Below, in pieces: positions 12,021 through 22,942 of a DNA stretch of 64,000 nucleotides. The notes under the pieces are model-generated. The model was not told the DNA's origin. It did no database searches and saw only the letters and a list, made by a program, of their open reading frames with translations. Numbering within the stretch: the first letter of the stretch is position 1; every line of letters begins with the position of its first letter. Origin of the DNA: Torreya grandis (Eukaryota; Streptophyta; Pinopsida; Cupressales; Taxaceae); assembly GCA_037957365.1 (NCBI GenBank), contig JARHVA010003166.1:1-64000 (forward strand), given 5' to 3'. Both the position numbers and the translations under genes were made by a program.

Positions 12021-12999
12021 ACCCATTTGGATTCAAATCAAGATCCTAAGACATGTGTCTACTCATGCCCATTTGATTGAACAACATGAGAGTAAGTTAA
12101 AATGTCAAATCTCCATGAGAGTGATAAGTGTCATCATTATGGGAGCTTAGTGCACAAATCTAATGACCTATAGGAAAAAGCAAAGAGCCAAGTACATAGA
12201 GATAAAAAGCCCTGAGAAACTAACAAGTGGTAAACATATGAAGCAAATCAAAACAAGGAATGGTAAGTGTCAAGTACATAGGAGTTAATGAGCCAAAATC
12301 ACTAAAATCTAATGAACTACATTAAACCAGTACATAAGGATCGATGATGTGAGTCTTGGGTGGACTTTTAAAAGATCCTAGACTTAATCAAGTGTTGGCA
12401 TGTGTCACATTGTGAAAGATAGTAGGCCATTATATATATATATATATATAATACGTAGATATTTAGAACCTTGAGCTATATTTATTAGTAGATATTGGGT
12501 TTCACAATTAAGCTTGAGTATGAACATGTATGTCTTAATCTGAATAATGAATATAAAAGTGAAGATTTAGATTTTATAAAAGCCATGGGTGAGCATGCAA
12601 TGCATAGTTCATATTAGTCATGGCTAACAATAGTACCATTGGTTCTAAAACATAGGTAAAGTGATTTTGGTCCTTCATGCATATGTCAGAGTTCTATTTG
12701 AAGGTGGCTAATCTAAAATATCAATAGGTTTTTCTCACAACCTATAAAAGGAGGAATGTACAATTTTGGTAAATGACATATATTTTGAAGTTTGTATGCA
12801 TTTAAAGCTATAATTTAAAAAACAATACCTTTATATTTATACACACACATGTTGCATAGCTTTGATAAGGTTAATTTAAACTGATAACTATAAGTAGACT
12901 CTTATACAATTTTAGACCATAGTTAGAACTCATGTTATAAATATCACATGTAATGACCTTGCATGAACTTGGAGGATGAGGCAACCCCTTCCCTAAGTC

Positions 13000-13007
13000 T
13001 ATATAAA
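13000..13007 (+). promoter_or_regulatory. TATA box of the A 5' LTR
   Basis: The sequence tatataaa in agtctatataaacaattg is conserved at the equivalent place in the 3' LTR (50954). It follows a long U3 region and probably set the start of the element's genomic RNA. Confidence 0.6.
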
Positions 13008-13233
13008 CAATTGAAATCCAACTTAGATTTTGGAGAGAGAATTTTTGAATAAAGGAGAAACATCAATTTTTATCATCAGTGAATGTGTTTGTGTATTTTC
13101 TTTCCAATTTTATGTAATTAGTTGTTACTTTTGTTGGTAGTATGTTTTAATAATATTTAGTGTATAAAAGCTATGAACGTATTCTTGATTATTTTGATTG
13201 ATATACTAATCTATAGATGTTTGATAGCTATTG

Positions 13234-13631
13234 AAAATATTGGTAAATATATTAATTAAAATATTCAAGTTCAAATTAATTCATAATTATGATTGTGCAT
13301 GAGTACTTTCTTGGATGTAGTTTTCTATGTGTGTGTAACAACTACATCAGATACATCACTAGCCTAAGCCATAATCTCTTGATTAAGGGTATGCAGTAGC
13401 TTCCCTAAAAGGAGTAACCTTTATTTGAGGCTTATGTATTTCTTACATCTTTATCTCCTTAGACTTATTAGCCTTCTCTGAGTATGTGTGTGTAATTTAT
13501 ACTAGCAATAGTCATATGTTTTGAGAGCACTTGTCCTTTTAGAAACTATCCAAGGAGGTAGTTCCTAAAAACCATAAAAACTTTCTTTTCTACCTTACCT
13601 TTCCCTCCCTTTTTGATTTTTTTTTGATATT
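13234..13631 (+). repeat. 398-bp direct duplication flanking element D, left copy
   Basis: This part of the A 5' LTR is present again at 16803-17200, with a constant offset of 3,569 bp, no indels and about seven mismatches counted by eye. The corresponding part of the A 3' LTR is single-copy (about 51185-51571) and much more diverged. The duplication is therefore far younger than element A and is tied to the arrival of element D. Confidence 0.9.
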
Positions 13632-13707
13632 TGTTAGGTTGTGGAGCTAAAAGCTTCACTGATGCAAACAGGAGAGGAGGTTGTTGAGGATTGCTGAGTT
13701 GCAGAGC

Positions 13708-13833
13708 AACCGGCGTCGGTCTGATCAGCCGACATCAGCAGGATTATGAAGAGAAGCAACTGACGTCGGTTAGGGATCGGTCGGTGTCGGTCACCTCCAG
13801 GTAGACAGGGACCGACGTCGGTCACCTGTGTGG
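13708..13833 (+). repeat. GACGTC-centred palindromic array in the D LTR
   Basis: Several copies of an imperfect palindrome related to accgacgtcggt occur within about 125 bp: accggcgtcggt, ccgacatcag, ctgacgtcggtt, cggtgtcggtcacct and accgacgtcggtcacct. The array lies upstream of the LTR TATA box. ACGT-core sites of the TGACGT type are known binding sites for plant bZIP factors, so a regulatory role is possible but is only inferred. Confidence 0.7.
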
Positions 13834-13962
13834 TTTAGACTGTGGATGTTACAGGCAGTTAGCTAACGAACCAAGTGTTTGCATGATTAGAGCTAATTAT
13901 AGACTGAGAGCTATGAATCTAATTATTGTAATTAGATGTCTAATTATTGTTTGGATGAGATC

Positions 13963-13970
13963 TATATAAT
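13963..13970 (+). promoter_or_regulatory. TATA box of the D LTR
   Basis: The sequence tatataat in agatctatataatagactc lies about 330 bp into the LTR and downstream of the palindromic array, a usual place for a copia LTR promoter. Confidence 0.5.
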
Positions 13971-14803
13971 AGACTCATGGTTGTATTGTAAAGTTGTTCT
14001 AGTTTGAGTTGAGCAAAGTTAGCTCCTTCTGTGTGTGAGGTTAGCAAGGGTGTTCCTCCTAGTTCCACAGTAGTACCAAGGTGGGTGCTGGATTGGAGAG
14101 TCAGATGGATTCTTCAGGTATGTATGATCTTGGTCATTAGGTGAGCATGGCCCTTATAGGAGATCTACATGGTAAGTAAGATCGTTGATCTGCAGGTGTG
14201 TGTGTGTGTGCAAGGTCAAGGTTCACAGGTGTGCAGAACCAATATTGATATGTAGGTTGGAGATCAAATAGGATAGCAACACAACATGGAGCAGAATCAG
14301 GTAGGATCTACTTGGAGTACGGTGTGTACTCATTGGTATGTACGTGGAGTACATGGAGAGCTAAGAGGAAGGCAAGGCAATTCCTTCCATAAGTATGGTC
14401 TGTTGAATTGCAGGTTGTTACAGGTTCATGGGAGATCTACTTGAAGTACTTTGAGTACTTTTGGAGTGCGTGGAGCACTTGTGGAGTGCGTGGAGCATAG
14501 GTGTAAGGTGAACACCAACTCTGTGTTTGAGTTGGGTGTTGGGACCTAGTAGAGAGAGATTTGAGGAAAGAATTACTGTTTACTTGAGGTGTGGGAAACC
14601 TCTAAAGAGATGGTGGAGAAGAAGTGGTATCTTCTTTATTGTATTCTTTTCTGTAAGAGTTATTAATACAAGTTGTGTATTGTCTCTCATATTCTGTGTT
14701 ATTCTGAATTCTAGTTACTTGTTGAATCTGGTTAATTTTTGCATATTAAGTTACTTGGTTTGGTAATCAACTGTGTGCTTTCGGTGTTTCGCATCCTAAC
14801 AAG

Positions 14804-14815
14804 TGGTATCAGAGC
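14804..14815 (+). other. Element D primer-binding site (initiator tRNA-Met type)
   Basis: The sequence tggtatcagagc starts two bases after the LTR. It is the standard plant primer site complementary to the 3' end of initiator tRNA-Met and fixes the LTR end and the strand of the element. Confidence 0.92.
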
Positions 14816-14891
14816 TAAGGTTGCAGGAAGCAGGTTTTGTGTTTGGTTATAGGTCACTCTCAGGGGTTTCTAATTGAGTGGGAGCAGAGCA

Positions 14892-15180
14892 ATGGTAGAT
14901 GAAAGTAAGCTAATAATGGAGGAGTTGAAAAGCACAGATGGTCACTTAAGGTCCCATGGAAAGAAAGAGCAGGTAAAAGACTATTGTTGGTTGGTAGAAG
15001 ATTAGCATGAAGAAACTGAAGAAGCAGATGTTGCAGGTGTTTTTGCATAGGATGCTCTGGGAGGTTTCTTGGATAAAGTTGAATCTAGGATAACAGATTC
15101 AGTTGCCTCTTTCCATGTAGCCCCAGGTAGAGGAGCTGGTGAGCCTTGCCAAAGAATTGGCAAATGAGAAGTGAAGCTGA
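14892..15180 (+). pseudogene. Element D gag remnant
   Basis: The position directly after the primer site and a Glu/Lys-rich frame starting MVDESKLIMEELK point to the start of gag. Only scattered pieces of frame remain and no zinc knuckle is visible. Most of gag has been lost, because the pre-integrase domain follows within 130 bp of the last readable piece. The assignment rests on position more than on similarity. Confidence 0.35.
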
Positions 15181-15289
15181 ATTGCAGGCGGCCAACACAC
15201 AGGTGTTGATGAAGGTCATGCAGGTCCCAGGTTTGGAGATATGGCTAATTTCTTTAGAAATATTGGGTGATGAGAGATGCATAAGAAAT

Positions 15290-15515
15290 CTCACAGCGGG
15301 TGCACTTGAATTAGCTAGTGGTAAGAAAATAGGTACTCTTTATCTACTTGTTTATATTACTGATTCTTCTTCTGTTATGGAGACGTGGCTTCATAGGCTT
15401 GGTCACATGAGTAGGAAGGAGATGCATGTTCTTAAGAAAAAGATAGATATATTTGATAGGCTTAAGAACTGGAAAGCCTTGGTGTTCTTGGAGGAGATGG
15501 CAGACAAAAACTAGT
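15290..15515 (+). pseudogene. Element D gag-pre-integrase domain remnant
   Basis: In the frame 15146-15514 the segment SGKKIGTLYLL is followed by ETWLHRLGHMSRKEM and LKKK. This is the gag-pre-integrase domain found in all Ty1/copia Pol proteins, whose usual form has KxGxLYLL, WHxRLGHMSxKGM and L. It contains the histidines of the integrase zinc site, but the paired cysteines that should follow are absent. The frame then ends and the integrase core is missing, so the segment is a fossil. Confidence 0.75.
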
Positions 15516-15609
15516 GGATGGTGCTGGATACTTCTGAGCAGGGTAGTTTGGACATGGAGATTGATTCAAAGGAGCTCGCAGGTAAAAATTCATCACTCAC
15601 AGGTGAACA

Positions 15610-15840
15610 CATATACCAACATCGGTCAGGAGGAACTGGCATCGAACAGACAGGTGCCAATGTCGATCATGTGTAGACTGAAGCCAGTGATGTTAGGCAA
15701 GGTAAGACTAACGTCGGTCAGGAGGACCGACATCAACAATAGGGACACTGATGTTGGTAGGGTCGATAGTCAGGGACAGACGCATGGGAACCGACATCGA
15801 TCAGATGCAGACTGTGGAGTGACCAAGGTCGGTCACTGTA
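15610..15840 (+). repeat. Second GACGTC/GACATC array inside element D
   Basis: Diverged copies of the LTR motif recur here between the pre-integrase and reverse-transcriptase remnants: ccaacatcggtcagg, taacgtcggtcagg, accgacatcaac, ccgacatcgatcag and aaggtcggtcactg. Neighbouring words such as cagactgtgga also match the LTR array (tagactgtgga at 13835), so this block probably derives from the same DNA as the LTR array. Confidence 0.65.
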
Positions 15841-16179
15841 ATGGATTTTGGGTGGACAGCATGCTGTCAAGGAGTCTCAAACACCCATACAGAGGACTGA
15901 AGATGTAAGTAGGCCCTCAAATTCATTGTTCCTCTTCTTTATACTCATTTCTAATTGTAGAGTAGGAAGGATCTAGGAAACAGGTGGGAGCATGGCAAGG
16001 ATATGATGCAAAACCAAACGGGAGACTTGGTAGGGTTGCCAGCTGGATGAAAGCACATAGATGAATGGATACCTTAGTTGAAGAATAGAGAGAACAGATA
16101 CATGAGATGAAAGACCAGGCATATGGTCTTGAGGAAGCTACAGGATAGTGGTATAGGTTTTGACAGGGGGATGATAGAG

Positions 16180-16300
16180 CATGACTCTAGTCAATGTCAG
16201 GGTAACTACTGTGGTTTGTCTTACCAGGTGGATGATGAGTCATGACATCATTCTATTTCTGTATGTGGATGGTATATTTACTAGCAGGGTTTATACATAC
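16180..16300 (+). pseudogene. Element D reverse-transcriptase fragment
   Basis: A short copia reverse-transcriptase remnant centred on the polymerase active site. One frame gives DSSQC, then QVDDES, then SVYVDGIFTSR (YVDG codons at 16262-16273), corresponding to the conserved SDxCxY and LYVDDMLxAG stretch. The second catalytic Asp is replaced by Gly. About 120 bp are recognisable; the fingers and palm upstream are gone. Confidence 0.6.
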
Positions 16301-16547
16301 AGGGTTTTGCTGAGCTAAGTGTAAGATTAGTTTAGTGGCATGTCAGGAGGAGTTTAGAGTAGAAAAATTCTTTGACATGGGAGGCATGGAGATCACAGGT
16401 TGATTTTGTCTCTAGTGGGAGCTGATGTGAATCAGGTGTTGGTGAGGTTCATTACACAGGATGCAAAGCCGGAGCACACTAAGGGCTGGATAGGTACAGT
16501 GTCCAAAATCACATGAGGTCTAGTATAGACCTGAGTATTCCCATGCA

Positions 16548-16742
16548 ATGAGAGCTGTCAGAGAGTTAGGAGCCAATTCAGGGAAGTGGGTTCTCAGGGA
16601 TTTGAGAGGGACCAACAGTAGGTATACATGCAGGGTTAGGACTTCACTACATGTGTTTGTAGGTTTAGATGTGGCAAGGTACTTGGATGACAGGAGGTGC
16701 ACCATGGGACGTATGGTGGTTAGTCTTCAAGTGGGAGCTTGA
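16548..16742 (+). pseudogene. Element D RNase H-region fragment
   Basis: An open frame of 64 codons with WVLRDLRGT, then HVFVGLDVARYLDDRRCTMGR and LQVGA. It matches the start of the copia RNase H domain, whose usual form is WxLRYLRGT, then GYxDADxAGDxDxRRSTTGY and LxGGAI. The first RNase H Asp appears as Gly. The fragment stops shortly before the right edge of D at 16802, so the rest of RNase H, the polypurine tract and the 3' LTR are absent. Confidence 0.75.
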
Positions 16743-16802
16743 AGAGGGATACAAACCAAGAAACAGATTAGATGGAGTACAGGTATAGGTACAATACAAC
16801 TA

Positions 16803-17450
16803 AAAATATTGGTAAATATATTAGTTAAGATATTCAAGTTCAAATTAATTCATAATTATGATTGTGCATGAGTACTTTCTTGGATGTAGTTTTCTATGTG
16901 TGTGTAACAACTACATCAGATACATCACTAGCCTAAGCCATAATCTCCTGATTAAGGGTATGCAGTAGCTTCCCTAAAAGGAGTAACCTTTATTTGAGGC
17001 TTATGTATTTCTTACGTCTTTATCTCCTTAGACTTATTAGCCTTCTCTGAGTATGTGTGTGTAATTTATACTAGCAATAGTCATATGTTTTGAGAGCACT
17101 TGTCTTTTTCGAAACTATCCAAGGAGGTAGTTCCTAAAAACCATAAAAACTTTCTTTTCTACCTTACCTTTCCCTCCCTTTTTGATTTTCTTTTGATATT
17201 TACCTACTCTATATTATCACCCATCCACCCTTCCAACTCACATAGAGATTCACTACCCTTATTAAGAACCACACCTCCATCCAAAAACCTTGTCAATAAC
17301 TTGCTTACCCTACTTTCTATTCCATTAATAGGTTGTAATAGACCACATACACATAATGTTTTCCCTAGAGTGGAGTCTACCTCTATTGAGATCCTAAAAT
17401 CTTAGAGGCTACCTCATTGAGGCTATGGTGTGCATAAAACCTACATCAAT
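16803..17450 (+). repeat. Element A 5' LTR, right part (with duplicated segment)
   Basis: From 16803 to 17200 this repeats 13234-13631 almost exactly; from 17201 it continues the A LTR without further interruption to ctacatcaata at 17441-17451. The continuation matches 51572-51820 in the 3' LTR. The open frame 17100-17405 has a diverged partner in the 3' LTR at 51562-51774, but this reflects LTR homology rather than a kept gene. Confidence 0.85.
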
Positions 17451-17458
17451 AGGCCTAG

Positions 17459-17478
17459 ATTGGTGCTAGAAGGAGGGC
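17459..17478 (+). other. Element A primer-binding site
   Basis: The sequence attggtgctagaaggagggc follows the end of the 5' LTR by about ten bases. It has the form TTGGYGCTAGAAGGAGGG used as a primer site by some plant gypsy elements. I do not assign the tRNA with confidence. Confidence 0.5.
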
Positions 17479-17593
17479 CAACACCTCTGATAATATCAGT
17501 TATCCTTTGATTAGAGTTGAACTAGAGTCACCCAAGAGAGTGACTAGATCTAATTCCTAGGCTAGTTTATTAGTCTCACCCTTATCAAATCAT

Positions 17594-18360
17594 ATGAGAC
17601 CTAGAATTATGCCAATAACCCTAGTTCAAAATAATCCCCTTCTAATAAGGAACCCCTTACCCATAAATAACCCTTTACCTATTAATCAACCAATGGGTCA
17701 ACAAAAACCTTGGTTACTTGGATCTACTATCATCATCCCAAGAGATGTGCATGATTTACCTTGGAATATTAAAAAGTACTTGCCATTCTTTTCTCCTTTA
17801 GGATTAAGGACAATAGAGGAACATATCAAATCAGTTAAAGTTTCTTTAAGACTAATGAATGTCATAGATGAATTTGTTTCATATAGATTATTCCATTTTA
17901 CTTTGATGGATGCTACTTATGATTGGTATTTAAATTTAATGGAAAAAACCATCACATCTTGGGATGAATGTCAAGCAGCTTTTCATGCACCATTTGGATA
18001 GTCTACCAATCCTAGTTTGGTATACCAGCACTTCATTAGCATGAAGAGGAAGCCTAATGAGCCCATCTATGTTTTCAATACAATATGGTAGAATATGTAT
18101 AACTTGTTTACCCAAAGATATAAACTAGAGGTGTCATTAGTGTTGGAAATGTACAAAAATGCCTTAGACCCTATCACTTTCATGTTCTTGAGAAGATAAA
18201 TTATGATTAACACTTTGGTGTTAGCATTCAATTAAGTTATCACCATACATAGGTAGATCAATCCTCAACCACCTAGATTTCTTAATGTCAACAATGGTTT
18301 TCCAACATTAAATCTAGTTTCACATGCAAGGTAGAATGTCTTGACATTTAATTCACACTA
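17594..18360 (+). pseudogene. Element A gag remnant
   Basis: This is the structural Gag of a gypsy element. The open part 17594-18001 has a Pro/Asn-rich head, then WNIKKYLPFFSPLGLRTIEEH, a segment RLFHFTLMDATYDWYLNL and WDECQAAFHAPFG, which follow the Retrotrans_gag order. After a TAG at 17999-18001 the same frame continues with STNPSLVYQHFISMKRKPNE, typical of the second half of the domain, and LVLEMYKNALDP. The TAG sits where Gln is expected, and later stops interrupt what follows. The zinc knuckle lies in the next segment. The domain call is good; the frame is dead. Confidence 0.75.
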
Positions 18361-18675
18361 CCTTCATTGATATAGACAACATAGTCAAATTCTGATGACT
18401 TAAACAATCATGCGATGAGAAATGGTTATTATCAAAACCAATAAGTGTCTATACTTTTCCAATACCATTTTATAAGGTATGGATTCCACAAAGGCATAAC
18501 TAGATTCTATTCAAAAAATGGTTCAAAATTTGAGCAATGTTTTCTTAAATATGCAAAGGAAGATGGGCAAAGAAAATGGCCCAACCAACAATAAAAACAC
18601 TAGATTCCAAAGATATACTAGACCTAAGTAACCTAACAAACTTCAAAAAATCAACATAGTAAAAATGGCCCTTCT

Positions 18676-18726
18676 CAATTGGTGTAAAATTCATAATACT
18701 TTTGAGCATGGTGATCTCAATTGCAT
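18676..18726 (+). pseudogene. Element A gag zinc-knuckle-like motif
   Basis: The frame reads NWCKIHNTFEHGDLNC, matching the CxxH-x4-H-x4-C variant (WCKIHxTxEHxxxxC) found between Gag and protease in several plant gypsy families. It is bounded by decayed sequence. Opposite-strand frames over it (18545-18805) are shadows. Confidence 0.65.
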
Positions 18727-19239
18727 TAAACTTTTTACAACATTTGAAATCTTTCAAATAGAGGTGGTTAGACAAGAGTAGATGCATAATATGCCTAAAC
18801 ATCATCTAGATATTGGTTCTTCAAGCACTATTATGTTCTTTGAAACTCATGAATTCCCTTTTCTAGGTGAATATGATAATGAGTTGGAGGATAATATGGA
18901 TGAAGTTCATGATTTCTAGTAGTTCTAGAGGGGTACATATAATCTAAGGAATAATCATCCACTCACAACATCAACTCCTCTAAATACCATGGTGATTCGT
19001 CCTAATCCTAAATTAGATAATAATCCACCCCCTATAAAGGGGAATGATCAGTAGCAAATCAAACAACAAAGAAAAGGAAGATACAACATTATTGAGGATA
19101 TGAATAATATCAAGGAAAATATAACTCTTCATGAGTTAACTTAGATTACTGAATAAAAAGAGATACTATATAAGTCAATTACTAAAAATAAGCCTATAGA
19201 AAAGTGAAATAATCTATAGAAAAATCAAAAGCATTTGAC

Positions 19240-19790
19240 ACTAACATCATCTACAAAAGCAAGCTAGAAGTTCCACCCTTTTTATTAACTATCCAAGCAT
19301 TTGATAAGATCATTCATAATTATTTAGTTGATTCTAGAGCATTTTTAACTATCATGCCTACATCCATATGTCAAAATCTTGGTTTAATGCCAAGCCCTTT
19401 AAAGAGGATAGTTTCACAACTAGACAAGATAGTGGTCCAAGTAGTTAGAGAATTAAAAAATGTGTGCATTCAAGTAGCATCTGAGCTAAGAGTCCAAATA
19501 ACCATTAATATTCTAGTGGTGGAGTTACCTGAAGGCTATGGTCTACTATTGAGTAGGGATTGGTCCAAAACACTCAATAAATACCTCTCTACAAACTTCT
19601 CTCATATATGACTGGCATAGAGAGGAGTTATAAATCAAATCATAATTGATAGAGAGTCAAGAATGAAGTATCCCATTACAAAGTATGATGTTAAGAATGA
19701 AGAGGTAAAGTATGAGTCTCTCAACCTTGGTATTTATACTTTTACTACTCAAAATCAAGTATATAAGCTAGAACCTGAAGGTTGAATTAG
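19240..19790 (+). pseudogene. Element A aspartic protease remnant
   Basis: The protease that matures Gag-Pol. The frame reads PPFLLTIQAFDKIIHNYLVD, then SRAFLTIMP and SICQNLGL, then VVELPEGYGLLLSRDWSKTL. The last block matches the family's PxxYGMLLSRxW signature and gives a firm assignment. The active-site triplet should read Asp-Ser-Gly; here codons 19330-19341 give DSRA, with Gly to Arg (a G-to-A change), which would abolish activity. Further 3', NLGIYTFTTQNQVYKLEPEG continues the domain tail, then stops follow. Confidence 0.75.
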
Positions 19791-20409
19791 ATATGGACTC
19801 TACACATTAATGGCACTAGATCTAAGTAAGGATTAGGCATAGGAATTAAGTTGATTGATCTATAAGGTAAAAAATTATTGGTAGCATAAAGGTTGTAATT
19901 TCTATGCACTATTAACAGAGCTATGTATGAGTCTCTAATTATGGGATTATGATTATGATGGTCAACCAAATAAGAAATAAATATCAATTCAAGTTATCAT
20001 GTTTGAGAAGATACAAGCATAGAGTGTTAGACTTGATTGAAAGCTTTGAAGCTTTCAACATCGTAGCACTTCTAGGAGCAGAATTAGAACATTGATTCAT
20101 TATCTACTGCTATTGCTTATTTGGATCTACTACAAGAATCTAAGGTAAAAAAGTTCTCAATTAAATTGGTACCATGTCCTTCCATTCTGAATAATGTATA
20201 CAATTTCTAGGTTTTTGATGATGAATAATAGATTATTCAATTTTTAACCAATTCAAGGGAATTCAAATCCCAAATCATTGATGACAAGGTAATTAATCAC
20301 CTCTATCAAGAGGAATCACACAAAGAGAGCATTATTTAGCTCAAAGAGAATCAAATTCTAAATGTATTAGTCTCTTTAGAAAGACCATTTGACATAGATA
20401 CCTAGAAAT

Positions 20410-21300
20410 AGTAGCTAAGACAACTAAAAGTCAATAAATCAGACTTTAGAAAGGAAAATCTAGGAGATGAGCATAGCCCACATTATGTGAATATCAGCCT
20501 TAGCTATACCCTAGAAGAGAGGCAACAAGTGAAGGATTTAATTACTCAATATAGGGACGTCATTTCATAGACATATGAATATTTTAAATTTTATGCCCCT
20601 CGGGTCATCACTCACATAATTCCCTTGAATCTAGATCATAAACCATTTAGATAGAGGAAAAGACTAGTCAATCCTATTCTAGAACCTCTTATTTAGAGAG
20701 AAGTGGAGAAGCTTTTAAATGCAAAAATCATCTTCCCAGTCTGACATTCTACCTAGGTGGCCAATTTTATCCTAGTAAGAAAGAATAATGATGAGATCAA
20801 ATTATATGTGGACTTCAAAACTCTAAACAAGGTTTCTAAAAATGACAATTATCCTCTACCTTCTCTGGATGAGGTGATACAAATAGTAAGTGGTTCTAAA
20901 ATGATGTCCTTCATGGATGAATTTTTAGGCTAAAATTAGGTACTTGTGTAATCCAAGGATAGAATGAAGATGATGTTCACCACAAAGTTGGGAACTTATG
21001 CATATAAAAGGACTTAGTTTGGCCTAATAAACATAAAATCTACCTTTCAATGTGCCATGGATCATGATTTCAAAGGACTGATAGGAAAATGCATAATCAT
21101 CTACATGGATGATCTTAAGCTCTTTTTAGATTGACCACATAAGTCATTTATAGTCCATATTTAAGAGATACATGAGGTTTGGTATTTCATTAAACCCTAA
21201 AAAAAGTATATCTAGAGTGACTAAAGGTAAGATTTTGAGGCACATCATTACCAAGGATGGGATCACCATTGATTTAAATAGAATTTAGGTGATTTAAAAA
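20410..21300 (+). pseudogene. Element A reverse transcriptase remnant
   Basis: A gypsy reverse transcriptase that can be read through many stops in one main frame. Blocks in order: REVEKLLNAKIIFPV, LVRKNNDEIKLYVDFKTLNK, NYPLPSLDEVI, MMSFMDEF, MMFTTKLGTYAYKRT, FGLINIKSTFQCAMD, then IIYMDD (catalytic YMDD at 21102-21113) and LNP with KC-like residues. These are the seven canonical blocks of the family. Three stops in a row follow MDEFLG, at places where Tyr, Gln and Gln are conserved. The YMDD box itself is intact, but the reading frame is not. Confidence 0.85.
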
Positions 21301-21930
21301 ATTCAACCACCAAATAGCAGGAAAGAGCTCAAATCATTCATTGAAGAGATTAACTTCATAAGGAATTTCATCTCAAGATTTGCAGATATAATCAAACCTT
21401 TGAATGACATGCTCAAGTAAGATGCCAAAATAGAATGGATAGTTAAAGCTCAAAAGTCCTTCCAAGACATTAAAGACAATATTATAGACTCGAGTGTTGA
21501 TTAGTCTAGATTTTAATAAATATTTCTACCTATAATCAATTTCTTTAAAGCATGCAATTGTTGTTATCATCATGAAAAAGAAGGATGAGATCAAGAATTT
21601 AATCATGCTCATGTGTGTAAACCTAAAATATGCATAACTTAGGTACTCTATGATTGATAAACAAATTTTCTCCCTTGTCAAAGCCATGAAAACATTTCAA
21701 CACTATATCTTGAGGAATAAAGTCATTACCATCATGCCTAATCCTGCTATCAAGCTCAACCTATCACATAATGAGTTAGGAGAATGATGAGAAAAATGGA
21801 TGGCCAAGATACAAGAATTTGACATAGAGATCAATCCTATAAAGATCATTCAAAGGCAAGGCATTTTTCTAGTGATGACTGAACTAGATCTACACATCAT
21901 AATTGAGGTATGTGAAGCTTAAGTATTTAA
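21300..21930 (+). pseudogene. Element A RNase H remnant
   Basis: The domain that would remove template RNA during reverse transcription. The junction with reverse transcriptase shows RKELKSFIEEINFIRNFISRF and IKPLNDMLK. After several stops come LRYSMIDKQIFSLVKAMKTF, YILRNKVITIMPNPAIKLNL and EKWMAKIQEFDIEI, the usual C-terminal half of plant gypsy RNase H. I find no second, archaeal-type RNase H between this and integrase, unlike element B. Confidence 0.75.
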
Positions 21931-22012
21931 AGGAAAATAATACACTGATATAATATAGTATTTACTGATAGGAACTTGTTCCCCTAAGCTCAATAGAGAG
22001 AGGAAGATCACT

Positions 22013-22922
22013 TTGAGGCTCAAATATACTCATTACATGATTAATATGGGAGTCCTCTGTAGAATAAATTATGAAGGTATTTACCTCAAGTGTATATCTA
22101 TAGACAAAGATAAAGAAATATTAGATATCTTGCATCAAAAGATGGATAGTGGTCATCCTTCTGAGAATACCATAGCCCATAAGATCTTAAGAATGGGATA
22201 CTACTAGCCAATAATTCTCCAAGATTCTCATGTTAATGTGAGAACATGCCATGAATGTTAATTTTTAGCCAAGAGAGAAATACACATAGTAATGCCTTTA
22301 CAACCAGTTATTGAAGGAAGGCCATTTACCTAGTGGGATTTAGACTTATTGGGGTCATTAGCACAAATTCTTCAGTAGGACATAAATTAATACTTATGCT
22401 AGAGATTATTACACTAGATAGATCAAAGCCATAGCCATAAAAAATTATAGAGCATAAGATGTGATTTGCTTCTTGGAGGAATACATAACAACCAAATTTG
22501 GCATGCCCATTTCTTTGCTTTGTGACAATAGAATGGCTTTCATATCAGTAAAATTTAATCAGTGGTAACATGATAAATATATCATTATCAAGTTAGCTTC
22601 TAACCATTACCCCCAAGGAAATGGATTGGTAGAATCAAGGAACAAAAATCTGATCAATGCATTTAAGAAATTAGTTGGAGACAAGCCTAGAGACTAGCAT
22701 AATTTATTGAAGTATGCTCTTTGGGTAGATCAAACCAGACACAAGAAAGCCCTTAAATATTCACCATATCTATTGGTATATAAACACAAGCTTGTATTCC
22801 TAATTATGTTGAAGCTACCCATTTATCATTTTATGAAAGACTACATAGAACTAAGTGATAAAGCAGAATCAAGACTGATGGACATAATAGAAATGGAAGA
22901 TTCAAGAACTAAAGCCTTATAA
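22013..22922 (+). pseudogene. Element A integrase core remnant
   Basis: Integrase joins the cDNA to the target. The zinc-binding part reads LHQKMDSGHPSENT and ILRMGYY, then HVNVRTCHECQFLAK, giving the HHCC set. The core shows WDLDLLG near 22339 (first Asp), LCDNRMAFIS at 22518-22547 (second Asp, with the next Gly changed to Arg) and GNGLVESRNKNLI with its Glu at 22632-22634. The catalytic triad is therefore still present in the translation, unlike in element B. Stops fall between all three blocks. The tail LLKYALWVDQTRHKKAL is the family's post-core segment. Confidence 0.8.
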
Positions 22923-22942
22923 ACATCAACAAACACTAGGAT

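Larger units (their letters stand above)
10259..13631 (+). repeat. Element A 5' LTR, left part
   Basis: Begins TGTTGTACC and matches 48264-51571 in order and orientation. Shared landmarks include the C run with catgggaa (10271 and 48276), the arrays of degenerate ccctttgggacttttgtc phrases (about 10690-11110 and 48690-49100), three 103-bp repeats, a TATA box, and tcttttctaccttacctttc. It is interrupted at 13632 by element D. A (TA)n run at 12431-12452 has no counterpart in the other LTR. Confidence 0.88.
13632..14801 (+). repeat. Element D 5' LTR
   Basis: A 1,170-bp LTR that begins TGTTAGG and ends CCTAACA, a perfect 7-bp inverted terminus, followed two bases later by a tRNA-Met primer site. 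It contains a TATA box at 13963, GT-rich runs near 14200, a GACGTC array near its start, and repeated gtggagtgcgtggagca phrases near 14470-14500. No second copy is in the window. Confidence 0.88.
13632..16802 (+). mobile_element. Element D: truncated Ty1/copia retrotransposon in the A LTR
   Basis: A 3,171-bp copia copy with a complete 5' LTR (13632-14801), a tRNA-Met primer site, short pieces of gag, the pre-integrase domain, reverse transcriptase and RNase H, and no 3' LTR. The pieces are separated by large internal losses, and integrase proper is missing. It ends abruptly inside RNase H-proximal DNA at 16802 where a second copy of the A sequence starts. It is richer in G and C than its host. 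Normal integrase-mediated insertion would leave two LTRs and a 5-bp duplication, which is not what is seen. Confidence 0.85.

Noticed and set aside
15453..15908. 151-codon frame in element D overlapping the GACGTC array
   Set aside because: It starts inside the pre-integrase remnant in another frame and runs through the repeat array. The product is low in features and is explained by the less AT-rich composition.
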